Shown here: piece by piece, positions 33,122-42,539 of the stretch | Layout of the letters: every line of letters begins with the position of its first letter | Numbering within the stretch: the stretch's first letter is position 1 | NCBI RefSeq assembly: GCF_019279795.1 | Contig: NC_056727.1 | Location: forward strand, 1,205,860,327-1,205,924,326 | From: Protopterus annectens | Lineage: Eukaryota > Chordata > Ceratodontiformes > Protopteridae | DNA: 64,000 nt | Reading direction: 5' to 3' | The notes under the pieces: model-generated | The model's database searches: none | Seen by the model: the letters and a program-made list of their open reading frames with translations, nothing else | What the model was told of the DNA's origin: nothing | Made by a program: the position numbers and the translations under genes

Positions 33122-34856
33122 ATATCCTGGCAGATCGATTCAGTGCAAACTTCACCCCCCCTCTCACCCCCTAAAGGGCCCATCTCAGTAACGAAAGATT
33201 GCCAAATTCCGGTAATAATGGAAACACGGGTAAAAAAATGCACTCTCCAAAGCTAAGAATACAGCATCCATGGGACCAGATGACATCCCAGGCTGTGTAC
33301 TACATGAACTACAAAATGAACTAGCACCTCACCTAAGTGTCATGTTTAATCATAGCCTCACCTCAGGCTTTATGCCCACTGAGTGGTGCACAGCTACAGT
33401 TCTCCCACTCCACAATGGAGGATCGACCTTGGATCCTGGGAACTACTGCCCCATCAGTCTGATGAGCCTAATCTACAAGGCCATGGAGCGTCTTATCATG
33501 GAACTTATAAACAAAGACTTTGGCAACCTTCAAACACTGGACCCCATGCAGTTTGGGTTCGTGAAGGGCCGATCTTGTCTCCTGAACCTGATTGACTTCT
33601 TTAAATCAGTCTCCAGAGCCATGGCCAAGGATAAGGTGGTTCACACAACCTATCTGGACCTCACCAAGGCCTTCGACACCATCCCCCACTATGGAATCAT
33701 AGATAAACTTACTAAGTTGAGCATTAATCTGTACATCACTGGATGGGTTGCCAACTAGCTTACTGACAGAACCCAGACAGTAAAAGTAGCCAACTCCAAA
33801 TCCAGCTCCAGACAGGTGACAATGGAGTACCTCAGGGTTCAGTCCTGGGACCGCTCTTGTTTGGCATCTACTTGTCTGAAGTAGAGGCCAACACTAAGGG
33901 ATTCTGGCTAACAAAGTTTGCAGATGACTGCAAACTGGAAGCCATTAATGAATCCCCAAATGATGTGGATATTCTACAAAAGGGCTTTACAGAAACAGAT
34001 GCTTGGTGCCAGAGCCATGGGCTCAAGCTCATGACAAGAAATGTATAGTTATCCCCTCTGGGAAAAACATGTACCTGTGAATTACCACATAGGTGGCAGT
34101 GCCATAAACACAGAAAGTGTGATAAGAGACTTAGCGACACAGGTGGACAGTGGTCTCACCCTCGACAACCACATCACCACAACAGTCAGGAAATCCTTCT
34201 ATGTGGCACACCTCATCACTAAGGGCTTTTCATCGAGAAAAAAGGAGGTCATTGTCCCGCTGTACTCATCCCTCATTAGATCCATTATAGAATACAACAC
34301 CCTGTTTGGTATGTACCTCTCAAGACATCTGCAACAACTGGAAAGGCCGCAGAAATACCTCACTAAAAGAATCATAGGCCTAAAGCAGATGTGCTATGCT
34401 GACCGTCTAAACAAACTCCACCTATACTCTGTCACATATCGTCTACTCAGAGGTGATTTCTGCTTAACATACAAGGTCATGTCAAACTCAGAGCTGTTGG
34501 ACATGCCACACTAAAAGAAATTCCAATCCCTCAGAGACACATGCTCCAGGGATCTAAACCTTGCCATCACAATGAACAAAACATGCTGGAGGGATAGGTT
34601 CCTGACCCAGAGACTCCCCAGACTCTGAAATTGACTGCCCATACATGTCAAGCAGAGCGCCTCTTTGGCTGTCTTCTAAAGGAACCTTGATGATTGGATG
34701 GGAGATAGGAAATTTACCACAGGGATCACGTTAGTCGCCCTGCTAGCAGGGGTCCATGGAAGTAAATACTATGGGAAGAAATAGCCAGGGAATTGTTATG
34801 GCTAGGCTTGTATAGGCCCTAGGGCCGATAGCCTAGTACCAACCTATGAACCTATG
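33121..34856 (+). pseudogene. CR1-like LINE copy 3, ORF2 RT (5'-truncated)
   Basis: The copy starts inside the linker (ILADRFSANFTPPL) and covers the whole RT in shifting frames: GPDDIPGCVLHELQNEL, ISLMSLIYKAMERLIM, FGFVKGRSCLLNLIDFF, TYLDLTKAFDTI, FGIYLSEVEANT, KFADDCKLEAI (catalytic ADD), SRKKEVIVPLYSSLIRSII and the C-terminus. In-frame stops (for example at 33757) and frameshifts make it dead. It ends with GATAGCCTAGTACCAACC and CCTATG tail units. It belongs to the same subfamily as the copies at 10889 and 56114. Confidence 0.88.
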
Positions 34857-35655
34857 CAACATCTTCCCCTCACCCATAGCTTTGATGACTGTCTCAAAAA
34901 AGTTGACCAAATTTAACAGACATGACCTCCCCTTGACGAAGCCAAACTGTGTGGGATTGAGTGTTTGGAGGTTGTCAATATCCTTGTTAATGAGGTCCAT
35001 GATATTCCATTCCATGGCCTTGCAGATCAGGCCAGTTAGGCTGATGGGTCTATAATTTCCCGGATCGGTGGATGCTCCACCTTTGAGCAAAGGGATGACA
35101 TTGGCTGTCCTCCACTCAGCTGGGAGGAAGCTGGTACTAGGCTTTGGTTGAATAGGGCACCTAATGGTGCTGCATGTTCCTGCCTGAGTTCACATAGGAT
35201 GCAGCCTGGGATGTTATCGGGTCCCATAGAGACTATATTTTTTGCCTTTGAGAGAGCAGTGATGACCTGTTCCCTAGATATAAGGGGAAGGGGGCAGGTA
35301 CTGGGGATGTCCTGATTTACTGATGGGGGGACGGAGGGGTGAAGTTTTTGCTGAATTTGTCAGCCAGTAAGTTTGCCATATCTACAGTATTGGTATAGGT
35401 GGTGTCCTTGACCACCAGTTCTGAACAAATCTGGGTGCTCCCTTTGAGGTTGCGGACATATGTGAAGTAGACCTTATGATTGTCTCTAGTAGATGTGGAC
35501 AATTTGGATTTGTAGTTTGCTTTGGAGGATTTCACTAGTGCTCTTATTTGCTTGTTCAGGCTAAGGAAACATTGCTTCCAGTTGGGCACCTGCTCCTTCT
35601 TGGTCTTGGACAGCAATGTTTTCCTTTTGTTATAGAGTTTATTTATTGCAGACAC
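34857..35655 (-). pseudogene. CR1-like LINE copy 4, linker and RT N-terminus fragment
   Basis: On the minus strand: SAINKLYNKRKTLLSKTKKE, TRDNHKVYFTYVRNLKGSTQ, ADKFSKNFTPPSPHQ, then GPDNIPGCILCELRQE, NYRPISLTGLICKAMEW and FGFVKGRSCLLNLVNFFETV. The fragment stops at both ends against other copies of the family and belongs to the 18390/35656 subfamily. No catalytic motifs are included. Confidence 0.85.
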
Positions 35656-35910
35656 TTCTTAATGCTTATAGTTGTGCTATACAGCTAATCTACTACATTT
35701 TGCACTGTTGTAAAGCTTTTTTACTGTTTTACTGCATTTTGTACTGTTTTATACTGTTTTAACTGTATTTTCATTGCTAGATACTGTTTCATTACTGTAT
35801 TTGCATTTTTATCGAATTACTTAACTGTAAACTGCTTTTTCATATGAAGAGTTGTATTTTGTGTTTGTGAGTGCTTTATCTGTGCTTTTCTGTGAGGTTT
35901 CTGTGTTCTA

Positions 35911-36138
35911 CAAAAAACACAGGCCAGCACTCAAAGGCATAAGGTGCCTAAAAATAAGAATATTTTATTATAGCATATAGGCAAAACAGACCGGTTTCAG
36001 CCCAACAATATTAAGCCTTCCTCAGGATTCTTATTTTTAGGCACCTTATGCCTTTGAGTGCTGGCCTGTGTTTTTTGTGGATTCAGTATTTTGGGGCCGT
36101 GCACCTGCTGTACTTGCAGGAATTTTCACTTTAATTTA
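35911..36138. mobile_element. P2: 228-bp Penelope-type miniature element
   Basis: It is flanked by a 14-bp target duplication with one mismatch (GTTTCTGTGTTCTA 35897-35910, GTTTCTGGGTTCTA 36139-36152). It opens with a perfect 51-bp inverted repeat (35911-35961 against 36027-36077) around a 65-base loop that holds a hammerhead core. It ends with GGCCGTGCACCTGC, TGTACTTGCAGG text. The loop GACCGGTTTCAG and the arms GCCAGCAC/GTGCTGGC correspond to the terminal region of the large Penelope-like element at 39269-41276. No coding capacity. Confidence 0.75.
35989..36026 (-). ncRNA. Hammerhead ribozyme core (minimal, Penelope type)
   Basis: On the minus strand CTGAGGA (matches CUGANGA) is followed by a short imperfect stem II (AGGC ... 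GGCT) and GAAACCGGTC. GAA plus palindromic stem III ACCGGT plus C17 is the layout of the minimal type I hammerheads reported in Penelope-like retroelements. Stem I pairing directly outside the core is not evident, though the 51-bp arms would close the loop. Activity cannot be judged from sequence. Confidence 0.6.
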
Positions 36139-36615
36139 GTTTCTGGGTTCTAGTCAGGTAACATAGTCTGGATAGAGGCCTGCTATTATCCAGGCCTGGT
36201 TGTTTTGCTTGTTGAGTTTCCTGTGTTTCTGGCAGCCATCTTCTATTGGTAGTGTCTTGTCTTCACTGTTAGTGAGAGTAACAGGGCTGCCTGGCCTTCT
36301 CTAGCATGAGCGATTGGTTGAAAGAGCAGGGGCTAGCAGGATTGGGTAGTAATTTGAGCTTCTAGATTCTTCCATCTTTTCTGGTATTTGTACCCTGTGT
36401 TTGCAGAGTGTTACGCTTGTTTGCTCATTGCGCACTGCCGCTGCACTTTTCCCCATTGCAAGGTATCTCAGTTGCATTTTTCCCTTACCAGCACTCCTTT
36501 GTAACTAATGCCCTCCCTTGCAACTATTGTGATTTTATCCAGCCCTACTCACACCTATAGGTACTCTATTCTGATAGTATCCACTCTACCATCCTTTACC
36601 TCTCTTCCACAGATT

Positions 36616-37357
36616 ATGGCATCCATAGACGGACAATTTCCTGTGGTTTCTCCTGCTAGTCTTCTTCATAAGGGCATCCTGAGACAGTGTAGCAACTGCC
36701 TCATGCACATGGACAACTCTCTTCTTCTACCACCTAGGAACATAATAAGTGAGAGATGCAGTTACATTAAGAAAGTAGAATCCTTGCTGTCTCAATCACA
36801 AGCCAGAACATATGGCACTGAGAAGTCTGTCTGCACAAACACCACAAGCACCATGCCTCTAACACCACCCACACTTGTACAGTACATTCCTACATAAGTA
36901 GGGGTTCTCAACAAAAACATACCTAAACAAAAGAGACCTCCGAGACAAAAGCACACGCACACATCACAACCCACTGCACCAAACACCACACATAGTACAC
37001 ATGCCTTTGTCTCACAGTCTGTAAGGCCCAGCCACAAACCCAACATACTAGTCATAGGATACTCCATCATGAGACACACAGATGTGCTCCACACCAAGCA
37101 AGACAAGGGGAAGGTCATGGTAAGTTGCTTGTCAGGTGCTAGAATCCTCCATATCACTCACGCACTCATGTCTGTCAACAATAGGTACTGTTATGACTCT
37201 GTCATAGTCCATGTTGGTGTGAATGACTTGAGATGTACCTCTCTGGATTATATGAAGAGAGACATGATTGAGCTTGCTGAATATGTGTTCCAGACAGGTA
37301 TGTCCTAACCTTAAGCAGCATCCTACCGTCCCAAGAATGATGTCTCAGTACAAACAG
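36616..37357 (+). pseudogene. LINE copy 5 ORF1 (zinc region and damaged esterase)
   Basis: It starts MASIDGQFPVVSPASLLHKG, followed by CSNC (Cys25/28) and then SERC, so one of the four zinc-ligand cysteines is lost relative to copies at 14830 and 59303. A stop at 36895 and a frame change precede the esterase part (PNILVIGYSIMRHTDV, VIVHVGVNDLRCTSL). The catalytic GDS motif reads GYS, with the serine kept. The domain ends abruptly after an MMSQYK stretch where the deletion joins ORF2. Confidence 0.8.
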
Positions 37358-39115
37358 AAAGGACAATCACAAGGCCTTCTTTGCATACGTCCACAGTCTC
37401 AAAGGTAATGTCCAAATCTGTCCTGAATTGGTGGTCAAGAATACCATATGCACAAATGCCATAGATATAGACAACCGGCTGGCAGACAAGTTCAGTGAAA
37501 ACTTCACCCGCCTGTCCCCCCATCAGTAAACAAGGACATCCCTAGGACCTGTGCCCCTGTCCTCATCACCAGGGATCAGGTTATTAATGCCTTCTCAAAG
37601 GCAAAAAATACAGCCTCCATGGGAACTGACAACATCACTGTGTGTTCTACATGAACTCAAGCAAGAGCTCTCAACACCACCAGGCACCCTATTCAACCAA
37701 AGCCTGTGCACCGGCTTCATCCCAGCAGAATGGAGGACAGCCATTGTCATCCCTCTGCACAAAGGTGGAGTGCCCACTGACCCGGGTAATTATAGGTCCA
37801 TTAGCCATAATAGCCTGATCTGCAAGGCCATGCAATGCATTATCATGGACCTTATAAACAAGGACATTGGCAACCTCCAAACACTTGATCCCACACAGTT
37901 TGGTTTTGTCAATGGGAGATCATGCCTGTTAAACTTGGTCGCCTTCTTCAAAACAGTCACCAAAGCCATGGATGAGGGCAAAACAGTGCACACCGCCTAC
38001 CTTAACCTAGCCAAAGCCTTCAACACTATTTCCCACTCAGGCATAATAGATAAACTCTCCCAGCTAGTCATCAATCCATATGTTACCAGATGGGTAGCTA
38101 AATGGTCACTGATAGACCCCACTCAGTCAAAGTAGGGGAAGTCACCTCTAGTAGTAGACCCATAACAGGCAGCGTACCCCAAGGATCAGTGTTGGGACCT
38201 CTGCTGTTTGGGATATATTTTTCTGAGGTACAAGCCAAAACCAGTGGTCTGTGGCTGACCAAGTTTGCAGATGACTGCAAGCTGGGCACTTTCATAAATT
38301 CCCCTAGTGATGTGAATATCCTCCAAGAGGGCCTTAACCAAACTAATGACTCATGCCAGAAGCATGGCCTCAAACTGAATGCCAAAAAATGCATCATTAT
38401 CTCCTTTGGGGAAAATGGTGTCCCCACTAATTATCAAATTATTAACAATGTACTAAGCATGCAATCAGTCATGAGGGACTTGGGCACCCAGGTTGGTAGC
38501 AACCTGACTTTTGATCACCATGTTTCCTCCATTGTACGGAAGGCTTTCTACATGGCCCACCTCATAATTAAGGGTATTTTATCCAGTAACAAGGAAGTCA
38601 TAACATCCCTGTACTCCTCCCTTATCAGAGCCATTATCGAGTACAAAGCTCCCTTTGGCATGTACCTTGCCAAGCACAAGCAGCAATTCGAGAGACCTCA
38701 GAGGTTACTGACCAGGAAAATCCAGGGTCTCAAACACCTATCCTATAGAGATAGGCTAAAAGCCCTGTCCCTCTACTCAGTCTTGTACAGACTGCTCAGA
38801 GGTGACCTGTGTCTGGCACACAAGGCCGTCTCAGACTCAGTCTTGATGGAGTTGCTGCGTATCCATAAGTCAAACTCCACTTGCACAACCCACATGCAAC
38901 GTCTCATCCTGGTCTGTGACATTAATAGAACTAGTTGGCAGGATAAATTTGTGTCCCAACGACTCCCCCATCTGTGTAATATACTTCCTGTCCATGTCAA
39001 GCAGAGTACCTCACTAGCCCTCTTTAAGAGGAACCTGGACGACTGGATGGGAAACAGAAAATATACCCCTGCGATCCCATTTGTATCCCTGCTGGACAGG
39101 GAAAGCAGGTGCTGA
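37358..39115 (+). pseudogene. LINE copy 5 ORF2: linker and reverse transcriptase
   Basis: The endonuclease is missing. The linker starts at DNHKAFFAYVHSLKGNVQI. The N-terminal RT (37551-38135) shows FIPAEWRTAIVIPLHKGG, NYRSISHNSLICKAMQCIIM, FGFVNGRSCLLNLVAFF and YLNLAKAFNTI (motif A Asp replaced by Asn). A frame change near 38110 leads into a 337-codon frame (38102-39115) with GSVPQGSVLGPLLFGIYFSE, TKFADDCKLGTF (catalytic ADD), VMRDLGTQVGSNLTFDHHV and the C-terminal VSLLDRE end. The missing motif A Asp and the lost endonuclease mean it could not have acted alone. Confidence 0.87.
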
Positions 39116-39252
39116 CTTTGTGGGAACATGGGTGAAATTCTTGGCTAGGCTTATAAGGGCCTCCTGGCCAATAGCTTTGTATCTTTGTATCATCCTATGA
39201 TCCTATGAACCTAAAAAAAAAAAAAAAAGTTATGAGCTGTGTTCCAGAAGGG

Positions 39253-39268
39253 TAGTAGGAGACCTTCC
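39253..39268. repeat. Target duplication of the Penelope-like element (left)
   Basis: TAGTAGGAGACCTTCC is repeated perfectly at 41277-41292. Confidence 0.9.
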
Positions 39269-39324
39269 AAACACAAGCAGGTGCCCGTAGAACCTTTGCA
39301 CGGCCAAAAAGAACTTAAAAAAAC

Positions 39325-39438
39325 GAAAAAGCCAGCAAGTGTTGGCAAATGCCACATCCAAAAATAGTTTATTACCATAGGGAAAATCAATTCCCCTATG
39401 TGTGTAAGATTGTAACAAACAATTTACAAAACCTTCAT
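39325..39438. repeat. Inverted repeat arm of P3 (partner 41156-41269)
   Basis: 114 bases from GAAAAAGCCAGCAAGTGTTG to ACAAAACCTTCAT are identical to the reverse complement of 41156-41269. A run of seven A/T pairs continues the match outwards after one mismatch. Confidence 0.93.
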
Positions 39439-39470
39439 TACCGGTTTCGGCTCCTAAGAGCCTTCTTCAA
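39439..39470 (-). ncRNA. Degenerate hammerhead-like motif of P3
   Basis: On the minus strand TTGAAGA is followed by a perfect short hairpin (GGCTC TTAG GAGCC) and GAAACCGGTA. Compared with the consensus CUGANGA, the first C is T or missing. That base normally pairs with G8 in the catalytic core, so activity is doubtful. Stem II and the ACCGGT stem III are well kept. Confidence 0.55.
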
Positions 39471-39559
39471 TGATACAAAAAAGAAAAAAACTTTTAGGTA
39501 TCAGTATACATACATATATATGGTTCAACCACACAAAGGAACCAATCAAAACATTACAT

Positions 39560-41245
39560 TTACAATTGGTCATTAAGACCAGGTGAAAACAGAGCTCCCA
39601 GTTTAATGATCCATTTTCTCTCCTTTAAACTAAGCAATTCATTCCAATAATGTTTGTCTTTGCATTTTCCCTTTATACAGTCAATAGTAACAAATTTGAA
39701 ACATGCAGATGCATGTTTCAAGCTATGTTTATAGAGTGCGTTACTGATACGTTTATTTTTGATATCACTCAAGTGTTCACAAATTCTAAGACGGAAAGAC
39801 CTGGAAGTCTTTCCAACATAGAAAGCAGAACAATTACAGGTCACCAAATAGATGACCCATTCAGTACTACAATTGGCCCAAAATTTGATGTCAAAGACTT
39901 GTGAAGTATTTTTGCTACTAAATTCACAAGTATGTGAAACCCTGATACAGAAAGAACAATGCCCACAAGGTGAGCACCCAACAATGGGTTTACCTAAAAG
40001 GGACAACTGGACGGAAGCAAAAGAATCAGAACCCACTCTCTTATAATGACTGAATTTGGAGCCAATGGTCTGTCCCCTTCTAAATGAAAAATAACATCTC
40101 TCTGGAAGAAAAGAGTTCAATTTTGGATCAGCCTTAAGCACATTCCAATGTCTATATATGATGTTTTTAAAGCCCTGTGTGTTACGTCCATATGTAGTCA
40201 CCAAACGCAAGGTCTGTGGGTTTAAATTTTTGTTCCTATCTCTGTATGATAATAAATCTTCTCTGTTTAAGTTGGATGCCCATCTTTTGGCTATATGCAC
40301 AAAACCTGGACGATAACCCCTCCTGATGAATCTATGTACCAAATCATCCCGGGCCTCAACAAAGGACTGCTGACTAGAACAGATTCTTCTAGCTCTTATA
40401 AACTGAGATTTGGGTATGTTCTGGATGATATGTTGTGGGTGGAAGCTGGTAGCATGTAGTAACAAATCAAATTCAGGGAATTTTCTAAACATCCTAGTTG
40501 ACAAAGTATTGTCCTCATTTCTAATAACTTCAACATCAAGAAATACTATCCTAGATGTGTGACAAGTCAACTTGAATTCTATTCCCCAAATATTGTTATT
40601 AAGATATTCAAGAAACTCCATAAGATAAAGTTCATCAGCTTTCCACACCAACCAACAATCATCCAGATACCGACGCCAAATGTCCATCTCGCACATATAG
40701 ATATTATGATTATAATCATAAATCATAATTTCTTCTATATATGCCATGAAAAGATCTGCATATATGGGTGCAAAAGATGCACCCATAGCAGTACCTTTAG
40801 TTTGCCAGTAGCATTTCTTTTGAAAATAAAAAACATTACTGGACAAAACAAGCTCAGTGAGACATACCAAGAATGTGTTAAAACCTGGTCGATATAAACC
40901 TGATCTAGTCAACCAATAGTCCAATGCCTGTAGACCTGCCCAATGTGGAATGTTGGTGTAAAGAGAGGTGATGTCCAGAGTGCATAATAGCCATTGCGAT
41001 TCAAGTTGGGTGTTGTTAATAATATCCAAGAATTGGGTGGTATCTTGGATTCTAGCTCTAATAAATGCCAATAGTGGTTTCAAGTATTGGGTTAAATATT
41101 CAGACAATGGTTCAGTGAGAGACCCATGTCCAGATACAATGGGCCGACCTGGTGGATGAAGGTTTTGTAAATTGTTTGTTACAATCTTACACACATAGGG
41201 GAATTGATTTTCCCTATGGTAATAAACTATTTTTGGATGTGGCAT
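39560..41245 (-). CDS. Penelope-like RT with GIY-YIG endonuclease (561 codons, N-terminally truncated)
   Basis: The frame is uninterrupted. Residues 1-30 are read from the inverted repeat and are probably not native. Native PLE text starts at PPGRPIVSG (31-39). RT motif A is LCTLDITSLYTNIP with Asp91; TKGTAMGASFAP is at 149-160; the catalytic YLDD box is at 193-196; the thumb follows (FLDVEVIRNED, FRKFPEFDLLLHATSFHP). A cysteine cluster GCSPCGHCSFC precedes the GIY-YIG domain (IYLVTC at 465-470, FYVGKTSRSFRLR at 475-487, C-terminal GLND). The enzyme nicks DNA with GIY-YIG and primes cDNA synthesis there. Family members are several hundred residues longer at the N-terminus, so this copy is probably inactive despite intact catalytic motifs. 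Confidence 0.9.
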   Translation of the reverse strand: MPHPKIVYYHRENQFPYVCKIVTNNLQNLHPPGRPIVSGHGSLTEPLSEYLTQYLKPLLAFIRARIQDTTQFLDIINNTQLESQWLLCTLDITSLYTNIPHWAGLQALDYWLTRSGLYRPGFNTFLVCLTELVLSSNVFYFQKKCYWQTKGTAMGASFAPIYADLFMAYIEEIMIYDYNHNIYMCEMDIWRRYLDDCWLVWKADELYLMEFLEYLNNNIWGIEFKLTCHTSRIVFLDVEVIRNEDNTLSTRMFRKFPEFDLLLHATSFHPQHIIQNIPKSQFIRARRICSSQQSFVEARDDLVHRFIRRGYRPGFVHIAKRWASNLNREDLLSYRDRNKNLNPQTLRLVTTYGRNTQGFKNIIYRHWNVLKADPKLNSFLPERCYFSFRRGQTIGSKFSHYKRVGSDSFASVQLSLLGKPIVGCSPCGHCSFCIRVSHTCEFSSKNTSQVFDIKFWANCSTEWVIYLVTCNCSAFYVGKTSRSFRLRICEHLSDIKNKRISNALYKHSLKHASACFKFVTIDCIKGKCKDKHYWNELLSLKERKWIIKLGALFSPGLNDQL

Positions 41246-41269
41246 TTGCCAACACTTGCTGGCTTTTTC
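41156..41269. repeat. Inverted repeat arm of P3 (partner 39325-39438)
   Basis: See 39325-39438. This arm lies at the 5' end of the element and lacks the hammerhead motif that adjoins the other arm. Confidence 0.93.
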
Positions 41270-41292
41270 ATTTTTTTAGTAGGAGACCTTCC

Positions 41293-42539
41293 CATGGTAT
41301 CCTAGGATGAGAAAACTGTGGTTAGTCTAATTTGTGGTTTGACTGTTTCATGCTGCCCTAAAAGCTTTGGTGTTGAATCACTTTATGCTATTTGCTCTGA
41401 AAAGTGAAAACATTAAATTGCTTTTTTGAACAAATGGGGAAAATGAACAACTGTGACCAATGGAAGCACTTTGTGTTTATTAAGGAAATGTAAATCTATA
41501 AAATACATTTGGTCTGATTTTCATATTTATGTATGTTATTATTAATATACTCATTTTGTTTACCCACCTTTTCTTAATGTCTAGTTTTAGTAATTAGATA
41601 TAATGTATTTAATGTTAGATATGCTATTCCTTTTCCTTACATTTGTGATTGGGCTATTTTTTATAGGTTAATGGATTTTATTGGTGGTTCGGGCATGTGT
41701 TTCATGATAAAAGGAAGTTCATTTCATTTTACTATGTTTGAACATCTGATGAAGTCTTAATTGACAAACCCACTGTATCTTTTTGTTAAAGCATTTATAT
41801 TTTAGTGAGTTTGCATTTTATTTACTCACCAATTAAAACTTTGTAACCCGTTTTTGTGTTGGGACCTTTCTATCAGTGCCTTGTGAAGATTTACTAGTTT
41901 ATTTGGCCCTGGTTATCTCCGTATCTGTTGACTATTATAATAGTGTCTTTTGTGTATATGAACATAAATTTTATTTTTCAAAGTTCACAGTATTCTTTCT
42001 AAAATATAGGCTATTAACATTCCTGTAATGTGAACAACAGGGTATTGTCAGCCAAATCACAGTTCATGTACACTCTGTGCCCACCAAAGCACTGTTGCAT
42101 CTGTGATGTAAGTGATAGTGCTTTTTACTTGCAGTCATCTGCATGTGCTGGGTGATACTTATAAACATTGTGCACCACAGAGCAGGGCTAATATGCTATT
42201 TTATTGCTATTGTTATTTAGTCATCTAGTTGAATGCAGTTCTTCAGAACTTCAAGGCCTTTAGCATGCCAGACCTGTCAAGAACTGCTTACGTTCTTGTA
42301 AATTTATATTCATTACTTCAGTAATGATATCCATCCACCTTAGCTTCTGCTTCTCCTCCTTCTTTTGCCTTCATTCTTTACCTACATCAGTGTCTTCTAG
42401 TGAATCCTTAGTTTACATTATGTTGCTAGATTATATGAACTTAGTTTTGCGATCAGGCCTTCCATACCATTGGGATTTTTTTCCTTAAGTATTGACAAGT
42501 TCGATCTTACTGCAGTCCATGGAATTCCCAAAAGATTTC
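41293..42539. other. AT-rich intergenic DNA
   Basis: About 1.2 kb without recognisable features. Confidence 0.5.

Larger units (their letters stand above)
35656..39212 (+). mobile_element. CR1-like LINE copy 5 with 5' leader, internally deleted
   Basis: This plus-strand copy has a long 5' leader (35656-36615, interrupted by P2 at 35911-36138), ORF1 (36616-37357) and ORF2 linker-RT (37358-39115). Its 3' UTR ends in CCTATGAT/CCTATGAA units and a 16-base A run (39213-39228). The whole endonuclease-coding region and the end of ORF1 are deleted at a junction near 37350. The leader text at 36330-36400 (GATTGGTTGAAAGAGCAGGG, TTCTGGTATTTGTACCCTG) is related to the tandem monomers at 61052-64000. Confidence 0.88.
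39269..41276 (-). mobile_element. P3: Penelope-like retroelement, 2.0 kb
   Basis: On the minus strand: inverted-repeat arm (41269-41156), RT plus GIY-YIG frame, hammerhead-like motif (39470-39439), the other arm (39438-39325) and a terminal stretch to 39269. The arms are 114 bp and identical in reverse complement. A perfect 16-bp target duplication bounds the element. RT and GIY-YIG in one frame and hammerhead motifs in the terminal repeats are hallmarks of Penelope-like elements. The identical arms and open frame indicate a recent insertion. The copy is 5'-truncated in the RT N-terminus. Confidence 0.92.

Noticed and set aside
35897..36152. Perfect inverted repeat as a cut-and-paste DNA transposon
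   Set aside because: The 14-bp target duplication with a mismatch, the hammerhead loop and the asymmetric extra 3' sequence fit a Penelope-type retroelement better.
34857..39212. Twin-priming (5' inversion) explanation for head-to-head LINE copies 4 and 5
   Set aside because: Both copies contain overlapping ORF2 linker and RT N-terminal sequence, whereas twin priming would split one template without overlap.
39349..39576. Plus-strand frame starting with the same 30 residues as the Penelope protein
   Set aside because: It is only the inverted repeat arm read on the other strand, with no RT domain downstream.
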